Positions 20,194 to 30,600 of a stretch of DNA of 64,000 nucleotides are shown here, in pieces. Source of the DNA: Sistotremastrum niveocremeum HHB9708 (taxonomy: Eukaryota; Basidiomycota; Agaricomycetes; Sistotremastrales; Sistotremastraceae); the NCBI GenBank assembly GCA_001630475.1, contig KV419407.1:1-64000 (forward strand), in the 5' to 3' direction. The translations under genes were made by a program, and so were the position numbers. The first letter of the stretch is position 1. Every line of letters begins with the position of its first letter. The notes under the pieces are model-generated. The model worked only from the letters and a program-made list of their open reading frames with translations. It did not search any database and was not told the origin of the DNA.

Positions 20194-20587
20194 TTAGAAA
20201 TATAGTTTTTTCGGCTTTATAGGGCGTTTTTCTTGTAGCACCCTTCGTATCTAATCAACTTGCTTACATCAGCTCTTGTATAGTACTCGCGCGTCCTCGT
20301 CTGCATCCGCCATACTCGCCGCCATTGACTTGTCTTCGTCGTCGCCCTCTGCTTTCATCCACATCCCCTGCAACATCCCTCGTCATCACACTCCAATAAC
20401 GCGCTCTCAACCCCTTCTCTGTCGCCACCGTCACGAGGAATCGCATCGCAAACGACGGGATCAAGACCGCATCCGTCAACACTCGCTGCCTAAATTACAA
20501 CAACGACTCACCTAACTGTGCTCTCCGACGTCTCTTCATCTACCGCCATCACCTCTTGTCTCTCGACACTGTACTTCGATATCCACC

Positions 20588-20996
20588 GCATCAAGATCGC
20601 ACCTACGAGAGTCGTGCCAGGTCTAACAGAGTAAGCTCCCATCTTCATTCGATCGCGTGCTTCTTCTGACCCATATTCTTTTCTAGACGACATTCTTCAA
20701 CGTTGAGAGAGGAGTGTTAGTGTTGGGGATAGGGCGATGCCGCAGTCACTCCCCCACGAAATCAAGATCGCACGGACGAGAGCAAGACGATACCGTAAGT
20801 CATCTTCTCGATCGAATCGCATGCACTCACTGACCCATATTCTTTTCAGATAACGTTCTTCAACTTTGACTTTCAACTTCGATGCGACGAGAGGTGGAGA
20901 ATGGGTTGGAGATAGGGCATGGTCAGATGGATTCAGAATGTCAGGTGCGTTGTTCTTAATCGTCGATCGTGTATTCGTTGCTAACTATTCTACAGT
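20588..20996 (+). repeat. diverged repeated modules containing intron-like sequences
   Basis: Two related units start at ATCAAGATCGCAC (20590 and 20761, 171 bp apart). Each then holds a donor-like GTAAG, the shared stretch TGACCCATATTCTTTTC, an acceptor-like AG and ATTCTTCAAC or GTTCTTCAAC. A third, weaker GTGCG...CTAAC...ACAG segment follows at about 20,946-20,996. Each pair of sites would excise about 50-55 bp, the usual intron size here. No long reading frame links them. Confidence 0.55.
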
Positions 20997-21589
20997 CTTC
21001 TAACGACGTCGGCTCCTGCCCACCCCTCACTCCTCGTCTCTATCGTCTCACGACCTCCGTCTCTCTCTCTCTCATATCCATCATCATCATCACCGTCGCC
21101 TCGAACGTCCTATCTCCACACTCTTCGTGTTCGCCGCGGACTCCTACATCGACTTCGCAACGTCATCGCAATTCTCTGCCATCTCCAGAATACAGCATCA
21201 AATGAAGGAGGTTGCTTGGGAGGTTGAAATGTATAGTTTATTGAGAGGAACATTTGAGAGGTAAGTACGTCCGTCATCTCGTCTCTCGTCTAATGAGAAC
21301 TGATTTCTCATTCTCTCTTATCACCTGTCCCTCATCTATTGTCGCTTCCTCTTCCCTCAACGATCGTCTCCCTCATCACTGTCATCCCCACCAACCTCTT
21401 CGTCGTATCGCCTCTCGCCTCGCCGCCGCCATCGCCGTCTAGACGCACCGGATAACCCGACCTGCAGACACATAGGAGTGATTAGATAGCTAGCGTGAGG
21501 TGTGATCTCAAGTAGTCGAGTCCTGTCTGGGCTCGACTTCGACAAGTGTGAACTTGAGTCCTGTCTGGGCTCGAGTACGACAACTTGAA

Positions 21590-21882
21590 GTGTGAAATAC
21601 AAGTATTCGAGTCTCACAAGTTGACTCGAGTACGCAAAAATACGAGTACACGAGTCTTGCAAACAGACTCGTATACCCATGAATACAGGCACTCGAGTAT
21701 TTCTCAAGCACTCGAGTGCGAATCCTGACAAATACTCGTGTGATCGCGAGTACTCGTGAATATACACGCGAGTACTCGAGTGTTTCGGAGTGAAAATCTC
21801 AAAAAAATTTCGGATGCGAGACCTTCGGCCTCGCATCACGAGTACTCACCGACGGGTACTCGAGTACCACGAGTACATATTC
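21590..21882. repeat. subterminal GAGTACTCG palindromes, right side
   Basis: About ten partial or full copies of ACTCGAG/GAGTACTCG motifs packed before the right terminal inverted repeat, with a nearby duplicated GAGTCCTGTCTGGGCTCGA (about 21,518 and 21,555). This mirrors the left side and supports the call of a transposable unit. Confidence 0.7.
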
Positions 21883-21894
21883 GTTGGATGCCTT

Positions 21895-24800
21895 ACTGTA
21901 GACACGGACTTACCTCCGCTTCGCAAGATCAACCATACTATTCCCATAAAAGACCCGAATAAGGTCTATAACTGGCGGGCGAGTAAGTGTCCGGAGTCAA
22001 TGCAAAAATTGTGGCAGGAAAAACGAGACGGTTACCTTAAATCTGGTCGTTGGGAATTCAAGAGTGTTCCTAATGCGGTCCCTATGTTAATTCTTCGTGA
22101 AGTCAAGAAGGACGGATCGATTAAATTACGTACGGTTGTTGATTGTCGTGATCGTAACGCAAATACGACAAAGATGTCTTCTCCGCTTCCAGATATCGAG
22201 CAGATTCTATATAAGGTCTCTCGATATAAATACCGAAGTATGCTCGACGGCAAAGATGCTTACGAGCAGATCCGGATCGACCCAAAGGATGTCCAATACA
22301 CCGCTTTTACGACTCCTAATGGAACGATGATCAGTAATGTGTTACAGCAGGGTGATTGCAATGGCAGTGCAACTTACCAGTCACTCATGAATCACATTTT
22401 CGGTCCATATATTGGTGTATTCCTCTATGTCTATCTTGATGATATAATAATCTTCTCCGAGACGGCGGAAGATCATGTGAAGCATGTCAAAATCGTTATT
22501 GATATCCTCAGGAAGAATAAACTTTACCTCAGCGAAAAGAAAATGAAGCTCTTCGTGAAGCTTCTCAATATTCTTGGCCACATCGTTGATGACCACGGAA
22601 TTCGTATGGATCCCGCCAAGGTCGATCGCATTGAGAATTGGAAAACACCTAAGACGAAACAAGCGTTAATGGAGTTTCTTGGTGCTGTAGGATATCTCGC
22701 ACCGAGTGTTACGGCAATTCGTATTCCTATGGGTCATTTATCATCATTAACCGGTTCAAATGCGACTTGGATATGGGGACATACCGAACAGCGGTCGTTT
22801 GAAGCAATTAAGAAGATCCTTGGCGAACACCGGAATCGAACTCGCCAGCCACTGGATTATTCAGAGGGCGCGGACCCTATCCTCGTGGTGACGGACGCTT
22901 CGTTTACCGGTGTTGGAGGTATAATTCTGCAAGGCAACGATCTAAAAAGCGGTCGAGTTGCTTGGATGTGGTCCGGTAAAATGACACATACCCAGCAACA
23001 CTATCCAGTGCACGAACAGGAATTGCTTGCTCAGGTTGAAGTCTTGAAGCGAGCCCGTCATCTGTTGCATGGTGTGAAATTCAAGATGTTAACGGATCAC
23101 AAAGGATTGATTCACCTTATGAAACAACCTCGTCTCTCGCCTCGCCAAGTCCGTATGCTTGAGGTCTTGAATGAATTCGACTTCGAAATTGAATACATTC
23201 CTGGCGAAACGAATATATTAGCGGATGCATTATCACGGATGTACGCTGCTGATACCGATGAAACTATTCGTGCAAAGTCAGAAGTCTTGGACGAATACGA
23301 AGACGATGAAAACCTTACTCGTGTTCTCCAAGCTCGTAGCACAGTGCCCGTCCTGACCGGGGATGAAGTACGTGCTCGGATTGACCCAGACCAGCCTGGT
23401 TTTGTGATCCCGGAACGCTCTCGGGAAAACCTAGCGGTTCCTGCAGAGGGCGAGCGTCCTGTTGATGATCAAGTCCCTCGACTTGACCAAGAGGGCGTGG
23501 GTACCACTACAAAACAAAAATCAGCAACAAAACAGGATTTTTCGAAGATTAAACGTGTGATCTTACGCGTTAAGGACCCTAAAGCAGCCATTCCACCATC
23601 TCCACAACGGGAAATCATCGATCAAGCGCCTGCCGAGACCTCTGCAGATCAGGTCCCGATCGCCCAAACAGCCGACGAGCAGATCCTCGTCGGTACGGCC
23701 CCTCGTATCACGGAATTAATTGCTATGGGCAACCCTGAGATCCAGCTTCCGGGTTGTCTGAAAGGGACTTACATTAGAGATCCCTTCTTTCGTCCGATAA
23801 TTGAGAAGCCTGAAGATTTCAAGTCGTACGAGTTAGTAGACGGTCTTCTATTTCTCAAAGATTCCGGAAGACGTACCTTGTGTATACCCGATGTAAAGGT
23901 ATCCAATCAAAGTGTGCGAGAGATCATAATCTCGCACGCACATTCGATTTTGGCACATCTTGGGGCAAAGAAGACTCTTTATTATCTGCACGATAATGTT
24001 TGGTGGAAATCGTTAAAGAGTGATATAGAAGCTTACTGTAAAAGCTGCCCCACGTGCTCGACGACCAAGGCGAAGAATCATCAGCCTTATGGCAAACTTC
24101 GCCCCTTGCCTGTTCCTAGCCGTCCCTGGGAAACGATCGGCGTGGATTTCGTGGGTCCGTTGCCTGAATCCCGCAACCGCGTCGGTTCCTTTGATATGAT
24201 CACTGTAATCATAGACCATCTGACTTCGATGGTGCACTTAGCTCCGTCGAAACAGACATACAAGGCTAAAGAAATCGCCGAGTTAATGTTTGAAGAAGTA
24301 TACAGGCATCACGGCTTACCGGAGAATATTGTAAGCGACCGTGACTCGTATTTCACGAGTACATTCTGGGATAGGCTTCATATCCTGATGGGAACGAAGC
24401 TTAAAATGTCATCAGCATACCACCCCCAGACAGACGGACTTACCGAACGCGCTAACCGGACGATCGTTCAGATGTTGAGAAGCTGCGTCTCGCCTAACCA
24501 AAAAGACTGGGCGCTTCGACTTCCTATGATCGAATTTGCGATCAACTCGGCAATCTCTGAAACGACTGGCTACGCACCTTTCTTCCTCAACCACGGCCAA
24601 ATGCCTAGATCCTTCCATTTCAACGGAATCTCTGAATATCCAGGCGTTCGAGTCTTCGTCCAGCGGATAAAAGACGCGTTAATTTCAGCACATGACGCGA
24701 TATTGGCAGCCAGAGTGAAGTCGACAGTGCAGGCGAATAAACATAGGAAAATAGCTCCATTCGTGCCTGGAGATCTGGTGTACCTGTCCACTGAAAATCT

Positions 24801-26217
24801 TAAGCTGCCGAAAAATAAGGCCAGAAAGCTTGCTCCTAAGTTTATTGGTCCTATTAAGGTCCTGTCAAGATACAACGATGTTTCGTTCAAACTCGACTTA
24901 CCATCAGTACTGAAACAGCGAGGCGTACATGACGTATTCCACGCCTCGCTTCTTCGGATTCACTATCCGAACGACGACCGGAGATTCCCGGGACGCGCAC
25001 CTGAGCAGATAATCTCTGCTTTCGGCGAACACTCAGATGACTGGGCTGTGGACAAGATTCTAGCTCACCGCGGAAAAGGTACGGAGGCCGAATTTGAGGT
25101 CTTATATAAAACTGGCGACAAAACGTGGCTTCCCTACGCCGATGTCAAGCATCTCGAGCCATTTTCGGCTTATTTAGATCTGCAAGGAAGTTCTACAGTC
25201 AGCGGACTCAAGGCACCAGAGAAAATTGCGCCATCTAGCACTGTCAATAATTCCGAAAATCTTCAGGTTGCTAGGGCTTACGTGTCTCTAATTTTTTCGG
25301 ATGAAGAATCCGATGAAGAAAGGCTTAAAGACTCGGATTTTTATTCTGGTCCTTCATCCCCCTTCCTAAGCATCGCCTCTACATCTATGTCTACTGAAGT
25401 CACTGTCCCCACTCCCTCTGCCGACGTTAATTTCGTCGTCCGCCGTCCCCTCGATGTTGTGCTCAACCAACTCGACGCCGGAGCCACTGGCGCACCTAAT
25501 GCGGTAACCGCCCCTGCCGACCCGTTCGTCGCACCAGCCATCCACGAGGCTACCAACGCCATTGGTAACCTCAACATAGAGCCCGCCGCTGAGCCTATGG
25601 CCGTCGATCCGGCTATCAATCCTCCTGCTCCCGCCATCCCAGTCGGTAATCCTACCGCTGCCAGTGGCGCCACCGCCCCTCAAGTCCCTCGGATTGAGAT
25701 CACTCTCAATTCCGACACCTCCTCCGACACTGATTCTGTCGTCTACTCCGAGGTTGACAGGCTCATCCATCAGGCGGCCAACGCCACCCCTCCTCAGGTT
25801 TTCTACGACCGCGCCAACCCAAATATCGGCGCACTCATACCCTCGCCCGTCATGCTCAGCAATAACTCTCTCGAGATGAGACTTATCGAAAAGATGGAGA
25901 CGGATATTACGCCAGAGAACGCGTATAGGGTTATGGGGCAGAATAATGCGATCAGGACTCAGTTGGAGATGATAGCGAGGATTAAGAAGACAGAGGCAGA
26001 GGAAAGGCTCGCTCTCGCTCACGCCTTCGCTAAGGCTCCAGTCTCTCATCCCACCGTCGTCCATTCCCAACCTGTCGGTGTCCCTATCACATCCTCCTCC
26101 CGTCGTGCTAGGAACCGAGCGAACCGCGCCGCCAACCGTGGCATCCGCATCGCTGCCGCCGAGCGTAGTGCTCATCACTACCATGCCCGCCGCCGTCGTG
26201 ACTATTCTCGCGATTAG
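21895..26217 (+). CDS. pol frame of the LTR element (RT, RNase H, integrase, chromodomain, tail)
   Basis: One frame of about 1,440 codons. Reverse transcriptase covers about 22,060-22,650 with YLDD at 22,432. RNase H follows (VVTDASFTGVGG near 22,880). The integrase zinc region H-H-C-C lies at about 23,930-24,060, and the catalytic core starts at VDFVGPLP near 24,145. A chromodomain-like segment (VDKILAHRGKG to TWLPYADVKHLEPF) covers about 25,050-25,165. After it comes a tail of about 350 codons, Pro/Ala/Ser-rich, C-rich in base use and ending Arg-rich. The tail is unusual for the family. Confidence 0.9.
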   Translation, partial: TVDTDLPPLRKINHTIPIKDPNKVYNWRASKCPESMQKLWQEKRDGYLKSGRWEFKSVPNAVPMLILREVKKDGSIKLRTVVDCRDRNANTTKMSSPLPDIEQILYKVSRYKYRSMLDGKDAYEQIRIDPKDVQYTAFTTPNGTMISNVLQQGDCNGSATYQSLMNHIFGPYIGVFLYVYLDDIIIFSETAEDHVKHVKIVIDILRKNKLYLSEKKMKLFVKLLNILGHIVDDHGIRMDPAKVDRIENWKTPKTKQALMEFLGAVGYLAPSVTAIRIPMGHLSSLTGSNATWIWGHTEQRSFEAIKKILGEHRNRTRQPLDYSEGADPILVVTDASFTGVGGIILQGNDLKSGRVAWMWSGKMTHTQQHYPVHEQELLAQVEVLKRARHLLHGVKFKMLTDHKGLIHLMKQPRLSPRQVRMLEVLNEFDFEIEYIPGETNILADALSRMYAADTDETIRAKSEVLDEYEDDENLTRVLQARSTVPVLTGDEVRARIDPDQPGFVIPERSRENLAVPAEGERPVDDQVPRLDQEGVGTTTKQKSATKQDFSKIKRVILRVKDPKAAIPPSPQREIIDQAPAETSADQVPIAQTADEQILVGTAPRITELIAMGNPEIQLPGCLKGTYIRDPFFRPIIEKPEDFKSYELVDGLLFLKDSGRRTLCIPDVKVSNQSVREIIISHAHSILAHLGAKKTLYYLHDNVWWKSLKSDIEAYCKSCPTCSTTKAKNHQPYGKLRPLPVPSRPWETIGVDFVGPLPESRNRVGSFDMITVIIDHLTSMVHLAPSKQTYKAKEIAELMFEEVYRHHGLPENIVSDRDSYFTSTFWDRLHILMGTKLKMSSAYHPQTDGLTERANRTIVQMLRSCVSPNQKDWALRLPMIEFAINSAISETTGYAPFFLNHGQMPRSFHFNGISEYPGVRVFVQRIKDALISAHDAILAARVKSTVQANKHRKIAPFVPGDLVYLSTENLKLPKNKARKLAPKFIGPIKVLSRYNDVSFKLDLPSVLKQRGVHDVFHASLLRIHYPNDDRRFPGRAPEQIISAFGEHSDDWAVDKILAHRGKGTEAEFEVLYKTGDKTWLPYADVKHLEPFSAYLDLQGSSTVSGLKAPEKIAPSSTVNNSENLQVARAYVSLIFSDEESDEERLKDSDFYSGPSSPFLSIASTSMSTEVTVPTPSADVNFVVRRPLDVVLNQLDAGATGAPNAVTAPADPFVAPAIHEATNAIGNLNIEPAAEPMAVDPAINPPAPAIPVGNPTAASGATAPQVPRIEITLNSDTSSDTDSVVYSEVDRLIHQAANATPPQVFYDRANPNIGALIPSPVMLSNNSLEMRLIEKMETDITPENAYRVMGQNNAIRTQLEMIARIKKTEAEERLALAHAFAKAPVSHPTVVHSQPVGVPITSSSRRARNRANRAANRGIRIAAAERSAHHYHARRRRDYSRD

Positions 26218-26409
26218 GGCATCCTTATAGCGAACTGTACTCAACTACAGTGTCATCAAAAAGTCGTCCGGTCCAACACCAGTTCCGACTCCTCAAGGTT
26301 CTCGGATTTTTTATGTTTCTTCTTATTTCGTAACTATTCGTCTACGATATTCTCATTATATTCGAATGCTTACTATCCTTTTCTATTTCGTACAGTTCGA
26401 GAGGGCGTA

Positions 26410-26646
26410 TGTAACATCTGTAGGCTTCGGCCGATGCTTTATCCCCGGCATAACTGCTGTATTCTCGGACTCTCTTTTCTCAGTTTATCCGTAGTCATAT
26501 ATATACTGTCTGTATCTCGTTGTATGCCCTTCGAGGCTTTCTACCTACGTTAATCGAGTGCATTAGACCAGTTCCGTGCATTTGAGTGACTACAGCGAAA
26601 GAATCCTATCTAGCTATCGTGTCGTGTATCCCTCCGGATTCCGACA
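26410..26646 (+). repeat. 3' LTR
   Basis: 237 bp, identical by eye to the 5' copy, followed by the target duplication GCTGG. A purine-rich tract lies immediately before it. Confidence 0.95.
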
Positions 26647-26689
26647 GCTGGAGAAAGCAGTAATAAACGCCGAACTCGCAGAGTCATCC

Positions 26690-27490
26690 GGTATCACCGA
26701 GTCTCACTGAGTTTCACCGAACTACCGGGCTGTTTCATCGACTTTCATCGAAGTTCACCGAAACTCACTGAAGTTCATTGAGATTCGCCGAACGTCACTG
26801 AATTTCTATGCGCCTCCTCGAATCTCTGCGAACTCAATTGATATTCATCGCTTTTTTTCGACCGTCAGAGCGCATCCTAGGATTTTCTCATGTTCTTCGA
26901 TATCCTATATCTCATTTAGACGTGCTTCATGATTACAATCTCGCAGCCCTCATCAATTTGTAGCTGAGATCCAATCTCTTCATGAAGACGAATCGCTAGT
27001 CAATAATCATTAGATTCATTACGAGTAATTTGATTACTCCCAGACTCCCAGTAAGGCTGTTATCAAGGCTGTCTAGGAGTAAGAATATTTTTGATGATCT
27101 AGAACTTCCGGAGACAAACCCAGTCATGCCAATTGAGTCATCATTGAAGTCACTATGCGCTAGGGAGCCAGGACCGACTTTGTGGTACAATATGCACCCA
27201 AAGTACCTCTGAAAGATTCTTACAAGGATTCTTAACAGAATGTATACTACTCGCGAGCTCAGACTTGGTCGAGATTTGATACACAACAGCACCCCGATTC
27301 GCCCGACGTCGACACCGTTTATGACATAGTATGATAGTTGAAGGTCATCGAAGTTCACTGAAGTTCACTGAAAAATGAATAATATTTATCGGAGTGCAAA
27401 TAGTTTCGCCGAGCCCCTCGGATTTGCGGTGAAAATCTATTTTGGGCGATGATGTTCAACGAGTTTCATTGACTTTCATTGAATATCATT
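26690..27490. repeat. region of scattered TTCAYYGAA repeats
   Basis: Many direct copies of TTCACCGAA, TTCATCGA, TTCACTGAA and TTCATTGA occur in two clusters (about 26,700-26,850 and 27,345-27,490) around a 500-bp stretch with no gene. The paired clusters look like subterminal arrays of another non-coding transposon, but I find no clean terminal inverted repeat. With flanks it fills the 1 kb between the LTR element and the end of the TFIIIC gene; nothing else is seen there. Confidence 0.55.
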
Positions 27491-27648
27491 GACTTTGCTA
27501 GCTCCGCGCGTATAACTCGGAGAAAGGGTCGACCGGTTCCGAGATTGCGCACGGAATCAGATAAGACAGCGACGACCAGCCACAGTCAGGCTTCAATGCC
27601 ACTGGCACAGTACAATATAATATCCTATAAAAAAGTGGGTGCTCTTAT

Positions 27649-30600
27649 CTACTTTCGTTCCAGTTCCCAGCAACTTCGTGGACCCGGGAACAAGAATGAT
27701 GGACCAAAGGCGAAATCGGCTTCCACGATGTCATTCCCTCTCACTAGAACATATTGGTGTCGTGTCAAATATTCCAGGATATCATTGAGCTCTTGGTGGT
27801 CATAGAGTGCCCTCAGGCGATGCTTCAATTCAAGCTGAAAATTACCAGTCAAATTTTCAGACCGAAAACGCAGACGGGAAAGAGACGGACTTTACGGATG
27901 CCAGGTCTTACCACGACAAAACCCATCACAGCTCTCAATGCAGCTTGCCAGATGTCGCGCATGACTCGTCCTTCCAAATCTATCCATCGTCGCGGCAAAC
28001 AAATACTTTGTTCCTCCAATGGCGAAGCCGAGACGTTGAGGTTCCACGAATTTTGGAAGGAAGCGGAAACGAGGGAGCCTTCCTCGTACCCTTTCCAAAC
28101 AAGCACAGGAACCTTCGAATGCGTCAATTCCAGGACTGCGTCTTTGACATGCCGCTGTGGCCAACTCTTAGTGAGTTTCTGGAAGTGGATAAACTCAACT
28201 ATAGCAGATCTATCACAGAGAAACATACCACAAGAGATCGTTCACGCAGTCCTTCCCAACCACTTTCTGCAACGGCATTCAACAGCTGTTGATACAGAGT
28301 TCGCATTAATTCATCCTTGGTCGAAATAACCCTTGCTTCGTATGCTGAGACACATCCGGGACAATCGATCAAAGATGGCGCGGCGCGAGCACACAACGCT
28401 TCTGTCCCATCAACCCGTTTGCCATGGCCAGTGATGTTCGCGTATTCAGAGGATTCAGCAGTCTCTTCGCCAAGAAGGTCTGGATCCAGGGGACCAAGAG
28501 GTTCGAGGACCGGCCTGGTCTGTGATACAGACCTCGGACTAGGGCGAAGGACAACCTCGAGCAAGTCATCGTCTGGATACAGAGCATGAATCTTACGTGC
28601 TGACAAAATAGTTCGTCAGTTGAGCTTACCGACTTTCTTACTGTTGCCCTCAATCTGCTCTTTTGCAACAGTGATTATACTGGAGTCTATATCGAACTCC
28701 ATACTATTATTACTGACGAGATCGATCATCGCCGCGGTGTCGCCATCTCCAGACAAAAGGGGCCAATCCTGCAATTCTCCTATCGCAAAATCTTCGAGGC
28801 TTGCGGCTGCGTCCTCCCAAAGCTGACGCGGTAATGACCCCCCTAAGGCAGCATCGTTCCTGAGGAAATCAGTACACGAAGGAGCTGTCAGCTTTTGGAT
28901 AGCACATACGTTTCTGAGATGCGCACTAGTCTACCGGGTCGGCGTTTTGTAGGATCGGACTGTGCTTTGGCCAGCACGCCTCTCTCCAACAAGCAAGTCG
29001 TAGCGTCCGATACTTGATTTTCATTCAATTGGCTCAAGAAGGTCACAGCTCGGTCTTCATCGTATAGATCACTCGGGGTACCCATAACCATCTGAAAGTA
29101 GTGGAAGCAATGGAAACACGTGGAACGATAGAGTTACCTTAACAGCAGCTTGCGAAATAAGCTCCGCCGGTCGGCATGATTGTCCATGCGGTTGAGCTAG
29201 TCTCTCTTGAAGAATGAACGGTTCTCGCAACAAAGTCTTCTCCCTTGCATCTTCGGCCATCCAGCTCCATAAACCATCCCATTTGTACTGGCCATCCCCT
29301 TCGATGACGTCGCATTCGGCTTCAAGAAGTCGGATGTCTGATAGGAGAATTGGGATTCTTCCCTGAGACCCATCAAACTCGACGACACTGAGGAAAATAT
29401 TTCAGTTAATCGTGTCTGTCTGAGGCGGAATCGGACACGATGGCACGTACAGGGCTGCTTTGTCTATATAGTTTCTCAAGAAGTCTATATGAGCGGACAA
29501 GGGAAATTCTGACGTGCTCTCCAAATTAGGATCAGGAAGATACTTTGTGCCTCGATACAGCAGCCACATCTGGTGCCACTTGTCTTGCAGCCGCTGCGTA
29601 TACATTTTCGCACCAGAACTGGCGTTTCGCATGGCCACCGTCCTTTGGCGTACACTGTTACTTTTTAGGAGAGGAAACACCTGTCGGATGGCACTCCAGT
29701 CCATTTTGCCCAATATTGAACATCGAGAACGAATAATGACTGCTGCGTCACGAGCCAATTCATCGAAATCCCGTGTCCATTGGAAGCGTTGACGTCTGCC
29801 CGGACCGGCCGAAGCTGTGACTTCGCTTTATCGTTAAAGTGCTAGTTTGAAAAAAATGAGTGCTTACCATCTGTACCCGGTGTTTCTGATTCTCCCCTTC
29901 TGACGGGCATCGCTAACGGTATTATCATGGACTGCTCGGCTATGAGCTGGTCGATGCTTTTGGTAAATGGCCGAGGAGATAAAGGCACAGGACGAGGAGG
30001 CGGCTGTTTTACTGCTCTTGGTGGCTCGGCGGGTGAAGTGAAAGATTGTGTGGTCACATCCTGAGCATTTGACGACGTGTCCTGGATTGGGGGCGCCAGG
30101 CTAGGGTTGAGGCGGTCGTCCGTGGCTGGAGCCGACTGGGGCCCGGGTGTTACATCTTTTTGTTTATTCTTTTCTGCGATAGCTGAACCGTGCCCTCTCG
30201 CCGAAAACGACAAGGAAGTGCGTAGGAAAGCCCGGATAGCCTCGGGCGGCGCGACGGCCACGTGAGCAAGGTCTTCTACTCGCTCCTCGTACAACAAACC
30301 TCTCTTACGATACCACGCTGCGCATCTCTTCAAAAGGCTCTTTTGCCTTCCGGAGAAAACGTATGTTGAAGTCCAGTAAATTGGATTACTCAGCCTTGTG
30401 ACCGTTTCCGCAGGAAGCGACCAGGGCCCAGAAGATGGAACGCCGGAGTTGCTGAAGCACAGAGTGCCCTCGAGCCATTGCCAATATTTTTCCGTATCTA
30501 AGTGAGATGGATTCGGACAAGGTCCATCTGGGATAGGGGTCTTGTCGATTTTCCAGTATTTGGGCGATCCTTCATCGGATAGCAAGGCTTTATCAAAGGA

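Larger units (their letters stand above)
19844..21893. mobile_element. nested non-coding element with 16-19 bp terminal inverted repeats
   Basis: About 2.05 kb lying between the gag-like and pol frames. The left end reads AGGCATCCAACGAATAT and the right end is its exact inverted copy; the match extends to 19 bases if flanking TA is counted, giving a possible TA (or TTA) target duplication. Inner flanks are full of GAGTACTCG-type palindromes (about 19,890-19,990 and 21,590-21,880). The inside has an AT-rich block (about 20,010-20,100), a tRNA-like box pair on the minus strand, and repeated intron-like modules. No transposase is encoded, so it is non-autonomous. The superfamily is uncertain: the subterminal palindromes suggest hAT-like ends, but no 8-bp duplication is seen. 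Confidence 0.75.
18070..26646 (+). mobile_element. Ty3/gypsy LTR element, chromovirus type
   Basis: An 8.6-kb element with 237-bp LTRs (18070-18306 and 26410-26646) that begin TGTAAC and end GACA, flanked by a 5-bp target duplication GCTGG (18065-18069 and 26647-26651). The order of parts is LTR, gag-like frame, reverse transcriptase, RNase H, integrase, chromodomain, a long C-terminal tail, LTR. A purine-rich tract (GAGAGGGCGTA) precedes the 3' LTR. Integrase after RNase H plus a chromodomain place it among Ty3/gypsy chromoviruses. The two LTRs look identical, so insertion is young. The inside is broken by one large nested insertion (about 19.84-21.89 kb); the remaining frames are long and open. 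Confidence 0.93.

Noticed and set aside
21357-21839. 160-codon minus-strand frame in the nested element, a possible transposase piece
   Set aside because: It is made of translated palindrome repeats and low-complexity Arg/Asp runs; no DDE or zinc-finger motif.
25366-26244. 292-codon minus-strand frame opposite the pol tail
   Set aside because: It is a mirror of the GC-rich tail coding sequence on the plus strand and has no known motif.
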